From: Selaginella moellendorffii
Lineage: Eukaryota; Streptophyta; Lycopodiopsida; Selaginellales; Selaginellaceae
Length of the DNA stretch: 64,000 nucleotides
NCBI RefSeq assembly: GCF_000143415.4
Contig: NW_003314337.1
Span: 849,853 to 913,852 of the forward strand
Direction of reading: 5' to 3'
The position numbers and the translations under genes were made by a program. Below the pieces are notes generated by a model. That model saw only the letters and a program-made list of their open reading frames with translations, had not been told where the DNA came from and searched no databases. This document shows, in pieces, positions 1 through 9,143 of the stretch; within the stretch, counting starts at the first letter, position 1, and every line of letters starts with the position of its first letter.

Positions 1-399
1 GATATTGGGGAAGGCTATTCCCCTTGTCGGTGGGCATCCTAAGGATGCTAAGGAGTGGATCTGAGATGACCACTCACGGATGGTTTGCCTAGTCTTGGAG
101 AGCCAAGACTGGGATGCAAGTGGTATTGGACTACCAGTGTGGCAAAGGTGATTGGGCATGGCCTTAGCGTAACGGGCTGCTATGTCGGTGGTACCTTTGA
201 GTGTCGGTCATGGGATCGGACACGTGGAGCACTTGGACCAAGTGCAAATGTTGAGTGGCATGGATGCCATTCTTGGGGCTAGCAAGTCCCAAGTCCTGGA
301 TTGGACTTATGGAGGTTGTGAATGAGACTCCTCCAAGTGGTCGGAGGTGTGGTTAAGTGACTAAAGTAGAATGGAAAATTTAGTCGCTTACACCTTTCC
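1..399. repeat. Dispersed repeat R1, copy 1 (LTR-like end)
   Basis: This stretch is closely similar to 42415-42762 and 52948-53340. All three share blocks such as the conserved TGGGATCGGACACGTG-type segment and finish with AATGGAAAATTTA followed by CGCTTACACC or a near variant, which suggests a common right boundary. The fuller copy at 52.3-53.3 kb suggests the unit is about 1 kb, so this one is cut by the window edge. A fixed right end, varied flanks and no coding capacity would fit a solo LTR, but no target duplication or primer binding site was seen here. It interrupts the LINE-0 ORF1 remnant to its right. Confidence 0.6.
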
Positions 400-2064
400 T
401 CAAAGTGGCAAGGGTCCCAGACCAGCATCCCTGCCTTGTCGAGTCGTGGGAATGGAGAGGGAAGCGACTCCTTCTGCTCCTCATGTGGTGTTGTGGGAGA
501 GTCCGGATCTGATTTCCTCACTTGTTGCAAGTGCGCAGGGTCCACCTGGTGTGTTTCCTCCTGTACTCTTGCATGTACGGGATCAGGGATGAGCCCGGCC
601 ACGTCTGCAAGAGTTTCTGGGTGGGACGAGGGGTTCCCACCAGCTGGGCATGAACTTGACGCATTCCCATAAGCAGGGAGTGTGCCAGCTGCCCAGTCCT
701 TCCGAGTCCTGAGGTTCTTTGTTAGAATTGTGAGAGCTGCACGACGTGCGTCCCACAGAGAGATGTTCCCCACGTCTACCCCATCCTCTAGTTGGTGAGT
801 TAGCTGCGAGACTTCTTGCTGGATTCGCTGTGCCGACTCTCGACACACCTGTTTCGTGAACTGCTCACTGTTCCAAAAGACTATACCACCGCTTGCAGGC
901 TTCGGCAAGACCAAGTGTAGACAATCTGTGCTATCTCCACCCTGTCTCAAGTCCGTGCAGCGCCTTGTCACTGGGGGCTGTGGACTGGATCGGGGCCTCA
1001 CACTTGAGGAACGAGCTGGTGAAGCTGGGAGTGAAGCTCTGGGCTTGTTTGTCAGGTCCGACAAGCATCTGTGGGCAAACTTCAGTGTCCGAAGAGGCAG
1101 CTCCTTGTTCAGTCCTAGGACCACGGCTGAACGATCTGGCTCTCTGGAGATCTCTTGGCTTGGTTGTGCCTCTGAATGGGGGATTGTGAACTCACCTTCT
1201 AGTGAGGCTTCCATGTTGAGCCTGCAGGAAAGAAGTGCATCGTCCTGTTCCCCTCTGTTTTTGGACGTTCTGGGTGGGGCAGACTTGAGTTCTCCTATCC
1301 CACGTCCTGGCTTTGCTGCTGCTGCACGTGCTGCTGCTCTGGTGGTGACGCCTGCCCTGACCCTGGTGTGCCGCTCCTGTACTTCTGTGAGACATCCATC
1401 CCTGTGAATCCCCTCGACGGCGAAAGTGCTTGGGATAATTCCCCGCAAGCCTTCCTAACTTGTAACTGGCCCGAGACCCTCACGAGGCTCCTGAACTCCA
1501 GCCAATGACCAAGCAAGTGGGTGAGGGGAGGTAGCTTCGTCCTCTCCACCACTCTCAATGGGCACCTCATCTCTGGCTTGGCTTTTACTTCCAGCTTGTT
1601 CCAGGGCCTGGCCATCCCCCAGCCCTGAAACATCCACCACTTCTATCCCGTGGTTCTCATCTTGCTGGGTTGCTTCCTTGCGTGGCTCGCTTGCTGCCTT
1701 GCACAGCAATGTTCTCGCCGTTGATACAGAGGGCCCTTTCCTGTCCTGGCTTGCTGCTATACGTGTGCCAGAACCCCGACCTTGTAACAGGCCTCCTCGC
1801 GGGAGTCGAATGCTGAGGCCCCTACCTCGCCCTCCACGACCTTGAGAGCTCAGTTTGATGGGTGTGGATGCTGTGATTCCCCTGCGGCTGTTCTCCATGC
1901 TGCTGACAGGGGAGTGAGTACACAGCAGAAGCAAAAAAAGGGGAACAATACTTCCCTGAATCTCACGGCGGATGCCCCCGCCGACGGTAGCAAGTGTGGG
2001 GAGATTGCACGCTCTCCCCTGAGCGCTCTACTACCTCTGGCTGCGCCTCCGATCACGGCAGCCA
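400..2064 (-). pseudogene. LINE-0 ORF1 remnant (gag-like), frameshifted
   Basis: A plausible start codon lies at 2064 (MAAVIGGAARGSRALRG...), about 70 bases inside the element's 5' end. That frame ends after a homopolymer run near 1930-1940, and coding continues in other frames as an Arg/Gly-rich segment (about 1455-1900, including GRGGRGRGLS) and a long frame below 1448. The latter contains a helical segment with ESAQRIQQEVSQLTHQLEDG around 760-840 and WDARRAALTILTKN just downstream. No zinc knuckle is seen before the break at 400. LINE ORF1 proteins bind the element RNA. Assignment rests on position and composition, not on a recognised domain. Confidence 0.4.
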
Positions 2065-2134
2065 TGGTACTGGGCGCCTTCCTCCACTTCCTCCCCAAAA
2101 AACGTCCAACATTAGGGTTTTTTGCGCGCAATGC
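400..2134 (-). mobile_element. LINE-0: 5' part of a LINE (5' UTR plus ORF1 region)
   Basis: Read on the minus strand, this piece starts near 2134 with a GC-rich run followed by CAAAAAACCCTAATG, and continues into a proline/arginine/serine-rich coding region typical of a LINE ORF1 amino-terminal half. Its 5' start resembles that of the SLE elements (GCGCGC, then CAAAAGCCCTAAG), which suggests that the LINE and SLE share a 5' end. The 3' part is missing: the element is cut at about 400 by repeat R1. SLE-1 abuts its 5' end directly at 2135. That it belongs to the same family as LINE-1 is inference, because LINE-1 has lost the matching part of ORF1. Confidence 0.5.
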
Positions 2135-3832
2135 AATCCGGCGAGATCGCTAAACATATATGTACATTACCCCAATCCCAAAGGGATCGAAACTACATTG
2201 AGAGCGCACTCTCGAAGAAACTAGTGAAACTATGAGCGCGAACGCCCGGCGCTGCTCTTGGGCCGTCCGCCTCCCAGGTGACTCCACCGCGGAGCTTGAA
2301 GCCACCTGCTTCGCCTCGCCACTCCTCCACTCGATCACAATGATGCCAAGCCAGACGAACACCATGTTGATCTAGCTCGACGTCGTCGCAGCCAAGCGGT
2401 CCAACTCGAGCACGATGACCCGGCGTCGCTCATGGGTCACTCGCCTCCAAGGTGACTCCACTGCACAAGCTGAAGCCACCTGTTACGCCCCAAGACGTGA
2501 TGCTGTGTCTTGGAGCGCCTACCTCCCCAGTGTACTTCCAGCACTAAGTCGGTGCCCATTGCGAACAAACTCCAAGGCGTAGAACAAGCAAGGTGTGAGC
2601 CTCCTCCAGCTCTAGACTAGAGCGTGCTACCTTGCCTCCCACACTAGACAAGTGCGCTGGCCCCCTTCAATGATATACGAGCCCCCGTTGCCGGCATCGC
2701 GACAATCACAAGGCTTGCAAGCCTCCGCGAACCTCCTCAAAGGACTAGCCCTGAAGCAAGAACCATGTGGGATTCCCTCCGCGAGCAAACCAACTTGGCC
2801 ATCCGCCACTGGCCCCCTTTGTGACAGCACTTCCCTGTCACTAGATCCAAAAATGCGCCCATAGTGTCTTCCACGTCCATCCACCACGGACACTTCGCTA
2901 TGTCGGGATGTCGTCCCGAACTGTCCTCCACCAGTCAACAAAGATCCCATGACTTGGTCGTGTTTCCACGACTCAAGTCGCCAAGAACTTCCGACACATG
3001 CAGCTTCACGCTCTCCGTACCTTAGTCGCCACCTTGCATGGCCTGACCTAAGGCGAGAAATCCCGCTCGAAGCTGCGAGACCAGCAACCGTGGCGTTTCC
3101 ACCATGTTGCTGCCGTGCCAACCACATGCAACGAAGATCCCTGACACTTAGAGTGGCCGGATCGAAGATCCCGCCGCCACCCTAAGTCCTGCCCTAACCG
3201 CAGTTAGCCAAGAACCCTAACCCTAGCCACGAATTAGGGCAGGTGAGAACTGAGACCGTGAAGAATTTTTGCCTGCGCTTCTGGGAGGGTGTGAGCCTCC
3301 CTCCCAGCTATCCCCCTGTGAATTTTTGTGGAAAAATTCCAAGCCGTTCAGGAGTTATGAGCTCCCAAAAAACTTGAAACCATGAGAAGCGAAAAAAGAA
3401 GAGGAGGAGAGGAGAGCGTCCAGCTGCTGCAGCCGTGGTGGTCCTGACTGCCCTCTCCACTCCTCCAAATCTCTAAGCCCCGAAAAACCCTAGCCGCCGC
3501 CGAAGAACCCTAAAAACAGCAGCGACCTAGGGCCAGCGAGATCTCCAGATCCGTGGCAGATCTCGCCGCGGCCTTCTAGGAGGATGAGAATCTACACTCC
3601 TAGAAGCCCCCCGTCGAATGAATCGAGGTTTCTCCCAGCCGTTTGGGAGATATCGATAAAAACGATAGAGAGCGAGAGAGAAGAGGAGAAAGAGGAGGGA
3701 GACGAGCTCCGTGTGTTGCTGCCACGGTCTGCGATGCTTGTGCCGCCCTGGACGCTGGCTCCCTCCCTCTTTCTCACACTCTCTCTCTAGCGCCTTCGAG
3801 CTCTCTCCTCAAACAACTTAGGGCAATGCCGC
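2135..3832 (-). mobile_element. SLE-1: 1.7-kb nonautonomous LINE-tailed element, near full length
   Basis: This 1,698-bp unit recurs at 24515, 26221, 27216, 30669, 31557, 36087, 37791 and about 39480. On the minus strand it begins with GCCCTAAGTTGTTTGAGG, passes through a purine-rich stretch and ends with a short stem-loop (ATCCC, 3-nt loop, GGGAT) followed by GCGATCTCGCCGGATT. The last ~60 bases match the 3' end of LINE-1 to -3, as expected of a SINE or deletion derivative mobilised in trans by the LINE. A 166-codon minus frame (2627-3127) is open in several copies, but these are so alike that this is no evidence of coding. There is no poly(A) tail. Confidence 0.75.
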
Positions 3833-3956
3833 AATCCGGCGAGATCGCTGAACGTGTATGTACATTCCCCATGTCCCAATGGGACTAATACAAAAAATGG
3901 GCGTGCCGCCCTCTCAATGAGCTACTCTACGTGATCCTCATATGCCGCAGCTAGAC

Positions 3957-6900
3957 CTAGTCCTGGAGTAGAAGTGGACGTGGTCGTCTCGAGTGAATCA
4001 TGTCGATGTCCAAGTCTCCCCCACGAGCTGACCTTAGAACAGAGTCTAGGGGGCGCCATTGCCAGCGAATCTCGCCACCTCCCAATTTGCCGAAGCATGG
4101 GAGCCACCTAGATCTCCACTCCTCGAGCTGCCTCGGTTTCGCCCTCTCTTTCAGGATGGTGTAGTGAAGACGCACCGCTGCAAGAGTGAGTCTCCACCAT
4201 GATACCACCACTGCCGATATTCTCGCTTGTTGCCCATCAAAGCGACAATGGTTCCGCGCCTCCCAAAGTGCCTGCAGTCCTGTTGCCCTCCAAATGGACC
4301 AGCGCTCTTGGCCCAACGCCTCCCAGATGGACATCCCAACTTCAGCCCCTGTCACATCCCACCGGACTCGCATGTTCCATCGGTGCCGTCCGTAGCAGCG
4401 AATACGCCTCCAAGCTGGACCAATGGCTGGGCCTCTAGCTCCCTCAAACCAGTGGAGGATATCCCCACTCCGAGCCTCAAACTCTAGAATGTCTCCGAGT
4501 TCCTGCGTCGCCTTGAAGATCTGTCGCCAAACTTCTCTTGCCACGTCGCATTCCCATAGGACATGACGCGCTGTCTCCAGCTCGCCACACTCCTTGCACC
4601 GTCGGCATGCTTCTTCCTGGAACCGCTGTCCTACCGGCAGCCCGTTATTTGCCACCAACCAAGAGGTGGCCTTGACTTTCTCCTGTACCGGTAGTTTCCA
4701 GAACGCAAGCGTGTTGCCCACCACCTGATTTGCTTCAACTCCTTGCTCGATCCATTTCTTCCAGAGCTTGGGGATCTCCCCTCGGGCCTCCTCCCTGCTG
4801 GTCAAGAGACCATCCCTTGCTTCCTTGACGCCGAAGGAGAAGAAGCTCCTCGCTCCTCGTTTCCATGCTGCAGGGTCCCAGTCCAGATCCTCGATGAGCT
4901 GCTGTCGCCACCATCTAAGAATGCCTTCCCCCTCTAGTGCAGCCAACGATTGAACCACCACCGATTGCTTCGGAGCCTGTCGTATAACTCGAATCCTACC
5001 CTTGACCTCGTCATCCGTCACCATCGGCATGACCTGTTCGTCCCCTGCTGGCAACAGCATGTCGCCTCTCAAGACTCGAAAAGGACGCCCAACATTTTGG
5101 TCTGGAGACACAACGAACCATACCTCCACATCCCTGTCCTCCCAAGCTGGTGTTGGGGCCGTGAACGCCCGTGTCCAGGCCCCCAAGCTACCTCGTTCCC
5201 TGTCTGGCTCCACGTCCCGTTGCAGAGCCACAAAGTCTCCAGATTTGAGACAACGCCTAGGCCAGAGCTGCCCCTGCTTCGCCTCACTCACTGCTCTGAT
5301 AATGCGAAGAAGATCAAGGTGGACTTTCCTCCACCGTCCCGGGTTAAAGACCTGCATATGCCTCGTAGTCTTCCTCCTGTCCTTGTCCAGAACCCGCACC
5401 AGCTGCTTGAGAGTTCGGAAGCCTGCGCTATGTAGCTTTCTCCAGATTGTGTAGTGGTCCTCCCTGCCCAGCGTCCTATCATCCAGTTTGAAGATGTCGT
5501 TGAAGAACAGGGGCTGGTTCAGCCAGTCCTCCGCTCGCCCTGGCAATTCCCTGCTGACTGGAAATGCGCTCCATAACCGGAGAAACCCCTGGACTAGAGT
5601 GCCGCCCTTGACTACTTGTTTCGGCCCCTCGGCAAAGAGCCAACGTGGATCTTCTTCCCACGGTCTTGCAGTGTTGTGCTTGGGCCGGATTGCCAACAAG
5701 TTCTGCCTAAACATGAGTCTCCAAGGTTGATTACCTGGTTGAAGGCCCATGAGGAGGATTTTGTACCGTAGCGCCTTCGCCATGTCACTCGGATCGATTA
5801 CTCCAAGTCCTCCCAAGACTCGCGGACGTGTTGTAGATTGCCACGCGACCTTGGCCATGCTCCTCCCTGTGACCAGAGCGCCCCGCCACAAATACTGACG
5901 GACCATCGTGCGTACCTTTCTAAGAGTGCGTTCTGGAACAGGCCAGATGGAGAGGTGGTACCAGATGCCGGGCAGAATGATGCTCCTAGCGACTACCACT
6001 CTCGCTGGCAAGCCGAGTTTCCGGGGAGCCCACTTCTGGATTGACGTTCGTACCCGTCGGAGCAAGGTGTCATCCTGAAGTGCTGCACTGAACCGAGTAC
6101 CAACCTGGATCCCCAGGTACCTAGCGTCTTCTCCTGGTTTGAGCCACTGGAAGCCGATGTCCTGCCCCCAAGATTCGATGCCTGGTCGCCCCCAATTTAT
6201 GCCCACTGATTTGTTCCAGTTAATTGCTGCACCAGCCGCGAGGTTGAACGTCTCCAACGCCTTCTTAGCTGCATCCATGTTCTCCTTAGTCGCAAGTAGG
6301 AACAGAGCAGTGTCGTCCGCAAAAGCACCATCAAGGAGTTCCCGAGACACCCTTGTGGTTCCCAGAAGTTGCTGTCTCGCAGCCGGCAGTGTGAGTCCTT
6401 TAATGCGTCTGCCTTCCGCTAGAAACGTGCCCAGGGCCTCAGCCACAATCAGAAAAAGATAGGGTGCTAGTGGACACCCTTGGCGTACTGAACGTCCCAG
6501 CTGGAAACTCGGTCCCGTCTCGCCATTGATTGTGACTCTGCTTGCGGCTCCTCGGTACAGTAACGAGATCCTAGCGACCATCTCTCTCGGGATGCCGATC
6601 GTGTTCATGCACTCCTCTAGGAACCTCCAGTCCACCCGATCGTAGGCCTTCTCGAAGTCTAATAGCCATGCTGCAGTTTGTTGGTTAGAGATCTCTGCCC
6701 ATCTCTGAGCCAACAGGTACGTCCAGATGTTCTCTGCGATTTGCCGCCCTGGAACAAACCCTGTTTGCTGCTCCCGGATGATCAGCGGCATGACAGCTTG
6801 GAGCTTGAGGGTCATTGCTTTGGCGTAGACCTTGTAGGACGTGTTGAGCATGGTGATTAGCCTCCAATTCTTCAGCTCCTGCAGGTCCCCCCTCTTTGGA

Positions 6901-7730
6901 ATAAGCGCAATCTGGCCCTCAAGGATCTCACGAGGCAAGGTCCCATCACGTTGAGCATCCCACCATGCTTGTAGCAGCAGCGGGCCTATGGTCTCCCAGT
7001 GCTCCTCGAAGAAAATGGGCAAGAGGCCATCGATACCTGGCTGCTTGTCGTTGCTGAGCTTCCCGAGCGCTTCCCGAAGCTCCTCCAGTGTGAAGTCCGT
7101 CTTCAGTGAGTCGTGCCACTCATGGGGGACTCGCTGGGGAAGGGACGCAAGCACTTCCACCGCCGCCCTTTCCCTCTCTGGAGTCCACTGCTGGGCCGTA
7201 TATAGAAGTTGGTAAAACTCCTGGGCGAGCTGTTGCATCCCCTGTTGGTCCTCGACGACTCGCCCGTCACTGTGCTTCAGTCCTAGAATGGGAGGAGAGT
7301 CCGTCACTGGCCTGATTCCCCTAAAGAAAGCCTTGTTGAGAAGGCGTTCATTTAGGGCCCATCCATCTTCCATGGCCCGGACGCCCTTGCTCCATGCAGC
7401 GTACTCCATGTCACGTAGCTCGGCTTCACGTTCATCCAGTATTGTTTGCCACTTGAACTCATCTTGCGTGTTCAGCAACATCCTGTGTGCTGCTGCGACC
7501 TTCTTCCTGGCCAGTCTAAGGTCCTTCATCACCGCCCCTTTGAGATCCTTCTGGCGCGCCCGGAGCTTCTGTGAGCAAGACAAGAGCACAGGGATCAGCC
7601 CCAGCTTGTTCTGCGCAAGAGCGTCGTGTATAAGCGCCACCGGGTCTCGCAGCGTGGCTCTAGTGATTGATCGCTGGACCGCTGTCCCTTTGTCCCTTTG
7701 TCCCTTTGGAGCTGGATCACGCATCTGAGG
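3957..7730 (-). pseudogene. LINE-1 ORF2, reverse transcriptase part (frameshifted from endonuclease)
   Basis: This is a long open frame for the RT half of ORF2. It contains the fingers region (LIPKRGDLQELKNWRLITML), palm motif A LLDFEKAYDRVDW, motif B VRQGCPLAPYLF and the catalytic motif FADDTALF. Downstream lie a thumb region and a C-terminal zinc-binding segment near 4550-4620 (CRRCKECGELETARHVLWEC), as in the zf-RVT domain of plant LINEs. It stops at 3957, about 120 bases before the element end. The frame stays open upstream to 7934, but there it is out-of-frame endonuclease. The frame change falls at a triplicated GGGACAAA-type repeat at about 7683-7712, so the 1-base shift probably arose by slippage. 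Everything else looks intact and recently active. Confidence 0.92.
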
Positions 7731-8461
7731 GGGTCGTGATCTGAGAAGGAGGCAAATCCCAGCCACGTTTTGAGGCTTCCCCCATCCTGCCGTATGCGAG
7801 ATGAGGCGTAAATCCGGTCCAGTCTCGACTGGGAGGATACTGTCTGTCGCCTTGTAAAAGGGTGAGCGTGAGGTGCGAATCCCGCAGCATGCTGAAGGTC
7901 CATGAGCCCCAGTATGTCCATGAGCTGACTCCACTGCTTTTGTTCACATGGCTGAATTGTTTCCTGCATACCCCTGCGATCACAAACGTCCTCGACCATG
8001 TTGAAATCTCCCAGGACCAGCCATTCATCTGCTTGCCCCTGGGCAGACTGTAACACACTCAGCCAGAATTCTGCACGTCTCCCTTTCTTCGTTGGTGCAT
8101 AGACGTTGATTATCCCCACCCGTCCAAAGTGGAGGTGAAGGACAAGCAATTGAGCCTTTCCTGGGACGAGGACAAGGTGGTTTCGTACCTGAGCAGACCA
8201 TTTGGTTGAGACTACCACTGCTGTGCCCCCTCCTGGTCTGGCCACTGCTTGCGTGGCCGGGTTCCACCAGAGCCGTCCCCTCATTCCAAAGGTGTAGTCT
8301 GAGGCCACAGTCATTTTGTGCTCTTGCAAGCATAGGATGTCGATATCTCCTTCTAAGCTGATCTCCCGGATGTGGGACTTGAGCTGCGCCCTTTTGTTGA
8401 GTCGACTGCCGGACCAGCTGAGTCCCCGGCAGTTCCAGGTGACGAGCGTGAGAGTTGTCAT
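7595..8461 (-). CDS. LINE-1 ORF2, APE-type endonuclease domain
   Basis: The start chosen is the ATG at 8461, which overlaps the ORF1 stop codon as ATGA. The protein opens with TLTLVTWNCRGL and carries the standard APE-like endonuclease motifs in order: LQEHKM (metal-binding Glu), NVYAPT, LGDFNMVED (catalytic Asp/Asn), SRLDRIY and SDHDPL (catalytic His). This enzyme nicks the target strand to prime reverse transcription. The domain looks complete to SDHDPLRCVIQL. After that a frameshift at the triplicated repeat (about 7683-7712) sends it into a meaningless tail ending at 7595, while the RT continues in the neighbouring frame. As a full ORF2 it is therefore broken. Confidence 0.9.
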   Translation of the reverse strand: MTTLTLVTWNCRGLSWSGSRLNKRAQLKSHIREISLEGDIDILCLQEHKMTVASDYTFGMRGRLWWNPATQAVARPGGGTAVVVSTKWSAQVRNHLVLVPGKAQLLVLHLHFGRVGIINVYAPTKKGRRAEFWLSVLQSAQGQADEWLVLGDFNMVEDVCDRRGMQETIQPCEQKQWSQLMDILGLMDLQHAAGFAPHAHPFTRRQTVSSQSRLDRIYASSRIRQDGGSLKTWLGFASFSDHDPLRCVIQLQRDKGTKGQRSSDQSLEPRCETRWRLYTTLLRRTSWG

Positions 8462-8710
8462 GGAGCCACGTACTTCCAAGAGAGTGAGGAGTTACGGGGT
8501 CTCGCCCTCCATTCTGTGGAGATGGTCCACACCGCAGTCATCTTCCCCTTGTGCTTCGTCCAGGAGAAGCCTCGGACAGTGTACTTCGCAAAGCCCGTCC
8601 ACTCAGTGATAGCACTCTCCATGCGTGTGTGGTAGTCTCCAATAGAGACGACCTCTGGGAAGGCTGTGTTCCCGCGGCACATCAGCCAGTCTCCCGCCTT
8701 TGTGGGACTT
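8458..8710 (-). CDS. LINE-1 ORF1, C-terminal part (3' side of the transposon insertion)
   Basis: On the minus strand this continues the ORF1 frame interrupted at 22611. Joining the two sides across a single AATT gives an uninterrupted frame through the insertion point, followed by GDWLMCRGNTAFPEVV and, near the end, ITEWTGFAKYTVRGFSW. It ends ...SSLSWKYVAP with a TGA at 8460-8458 that overlaps the ORF2 ATG by the four bases ATGA. This overlap suggests coupled termination and reinitiation for ORF2. The C-terminal fold is not one I recognise; ORF1 products of this LINE class are RNA-binding and carry CCHC knuckles, and one is present on the other side of the insertion. Confidence 0.75.
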
Positions 8711-8714
8711 AATT
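8711..8714. repeat. Target-site duplication AATT, left copy
   Basis: AATT lies at 8711-8714 and again at 22611-22614, immediately outside the two 24-bp inverted repeats. The duplicated stretch could also be read as 5 or 6 bp (TAATT or TTAATT), because the inverted repeat ends in AAGCTT-like bases that overlap the target. Collapsing the two copies into one restores the LINE-1 ORF1 reading frame. Confidence 0.8.
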
Positions 8715-8738
8715 AAGCTCTATTTCGTTAAAGTGGGA
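8715..8738 (+). repeat. Left terminal inverted repeat (24 bp)
   Basis: It begins AAGCTCTATTTCGTTAAAG and ends GTGGGA, and is a perfect reverse complement of 22587-22610. Just inside the left end, TCCCAC at 8748-8753 is the complement of the GTGGGA that closes the repeat, so the left tip can fold into a small hairpin. Confidence 0.93.
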
Positions 8739-9087
8739 ATTGTCATTATCCCACTTGTAAAATAAGGTTTCCAAATCTTTATATAGTATATAAATATAAC
8801 AAAATTCAACTGCATTGAGGCACATGCCATTTTATTTTAAACAAGGAAATGTCTACTTAATCACTTCTCCTCCCCCTGCCACTGCTTCACCTCTCTCTTC
8901 TCCTTGTCATCGTCGTCCAATTTCTTTCCATCCTTTTAATATTGGCTCAGTTGCTCCGAGTCTAGGTGGAGCCCAAGTCCCCATTCAATCTTTACTTTCC
9001 CCTTATTAATAAAACAACTTCGTAGACTTCCAATAACATGCTGTAAATGCAAATCCTCTCAAAGAATTGTCTTTTAATATTAATACA

Positions 9088-9109
9088 ATGGCATGGAACC
9101 CCATGCCAT
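9088..9109. repeat. 22-bp palindrome family, leftmost clear copy
   Basis: The sequence runs ATGGCATGG...CCATGCCAT with a 4-base centre, lying about 35 bases beyond the 3' end of the minus-strand gene. It is one of roughly 25 related palindromes confined to the 13.9-kb transposon. Confidence 0.8.
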
Positions 9110-9143
9110 AATAAGTTACATTTTTAAATAAATACATGCCATC

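Larger units (their letters stand above)
3833..8714 (-). mobile_element. LINE-1, 3' portion (ORF1 end, ORF2, 3' UTR); continues at 22611
   Basis: This is a non-LTR retrotransposon on the minus strand, split by the 13.9-kb transposon at 8715-22610. Without that insertion it is about 5.26 kb and 5'-truncated at 22994. It holds the ORF1 C-terminus, ORF2 with APE-type endonuclease and RT, and a 3' UTR of about 120 bases ending in a stem-loop (GTCCC, 3-nt loop, GGGAC) and GCGATCTCGCCGGATT. There is no poly(A) tail. The order APE, RT, C-terminal zinc-binding motif, with no RNase H, fits plant L1-type LINEs. Its 3' end joins the 5' end of SLE-1 directly. Confidence 0.9.

Noticed and set aside
2135-2150. 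Helitron 3' end (hairpin near the terminus)
   Set aside because: The GCGATCTCGC hairpin near an element end resembles Helitron ends, but there is no CTRR terminus, no Rep/helicase gene, and the same end belongs to LINEs with target duplications.
2627-3127. 166-codon minus frame repeated in the SLE copies
   Set aside because: The copies are too similar for frame conservation to mean anything, the product matches no family, and overlapping frames on the other strand are equally open.
7730-7934. N-terminal extension of the LINE-1 RT frame
   Set aside because: This part is the endonuclease region read out of frame.
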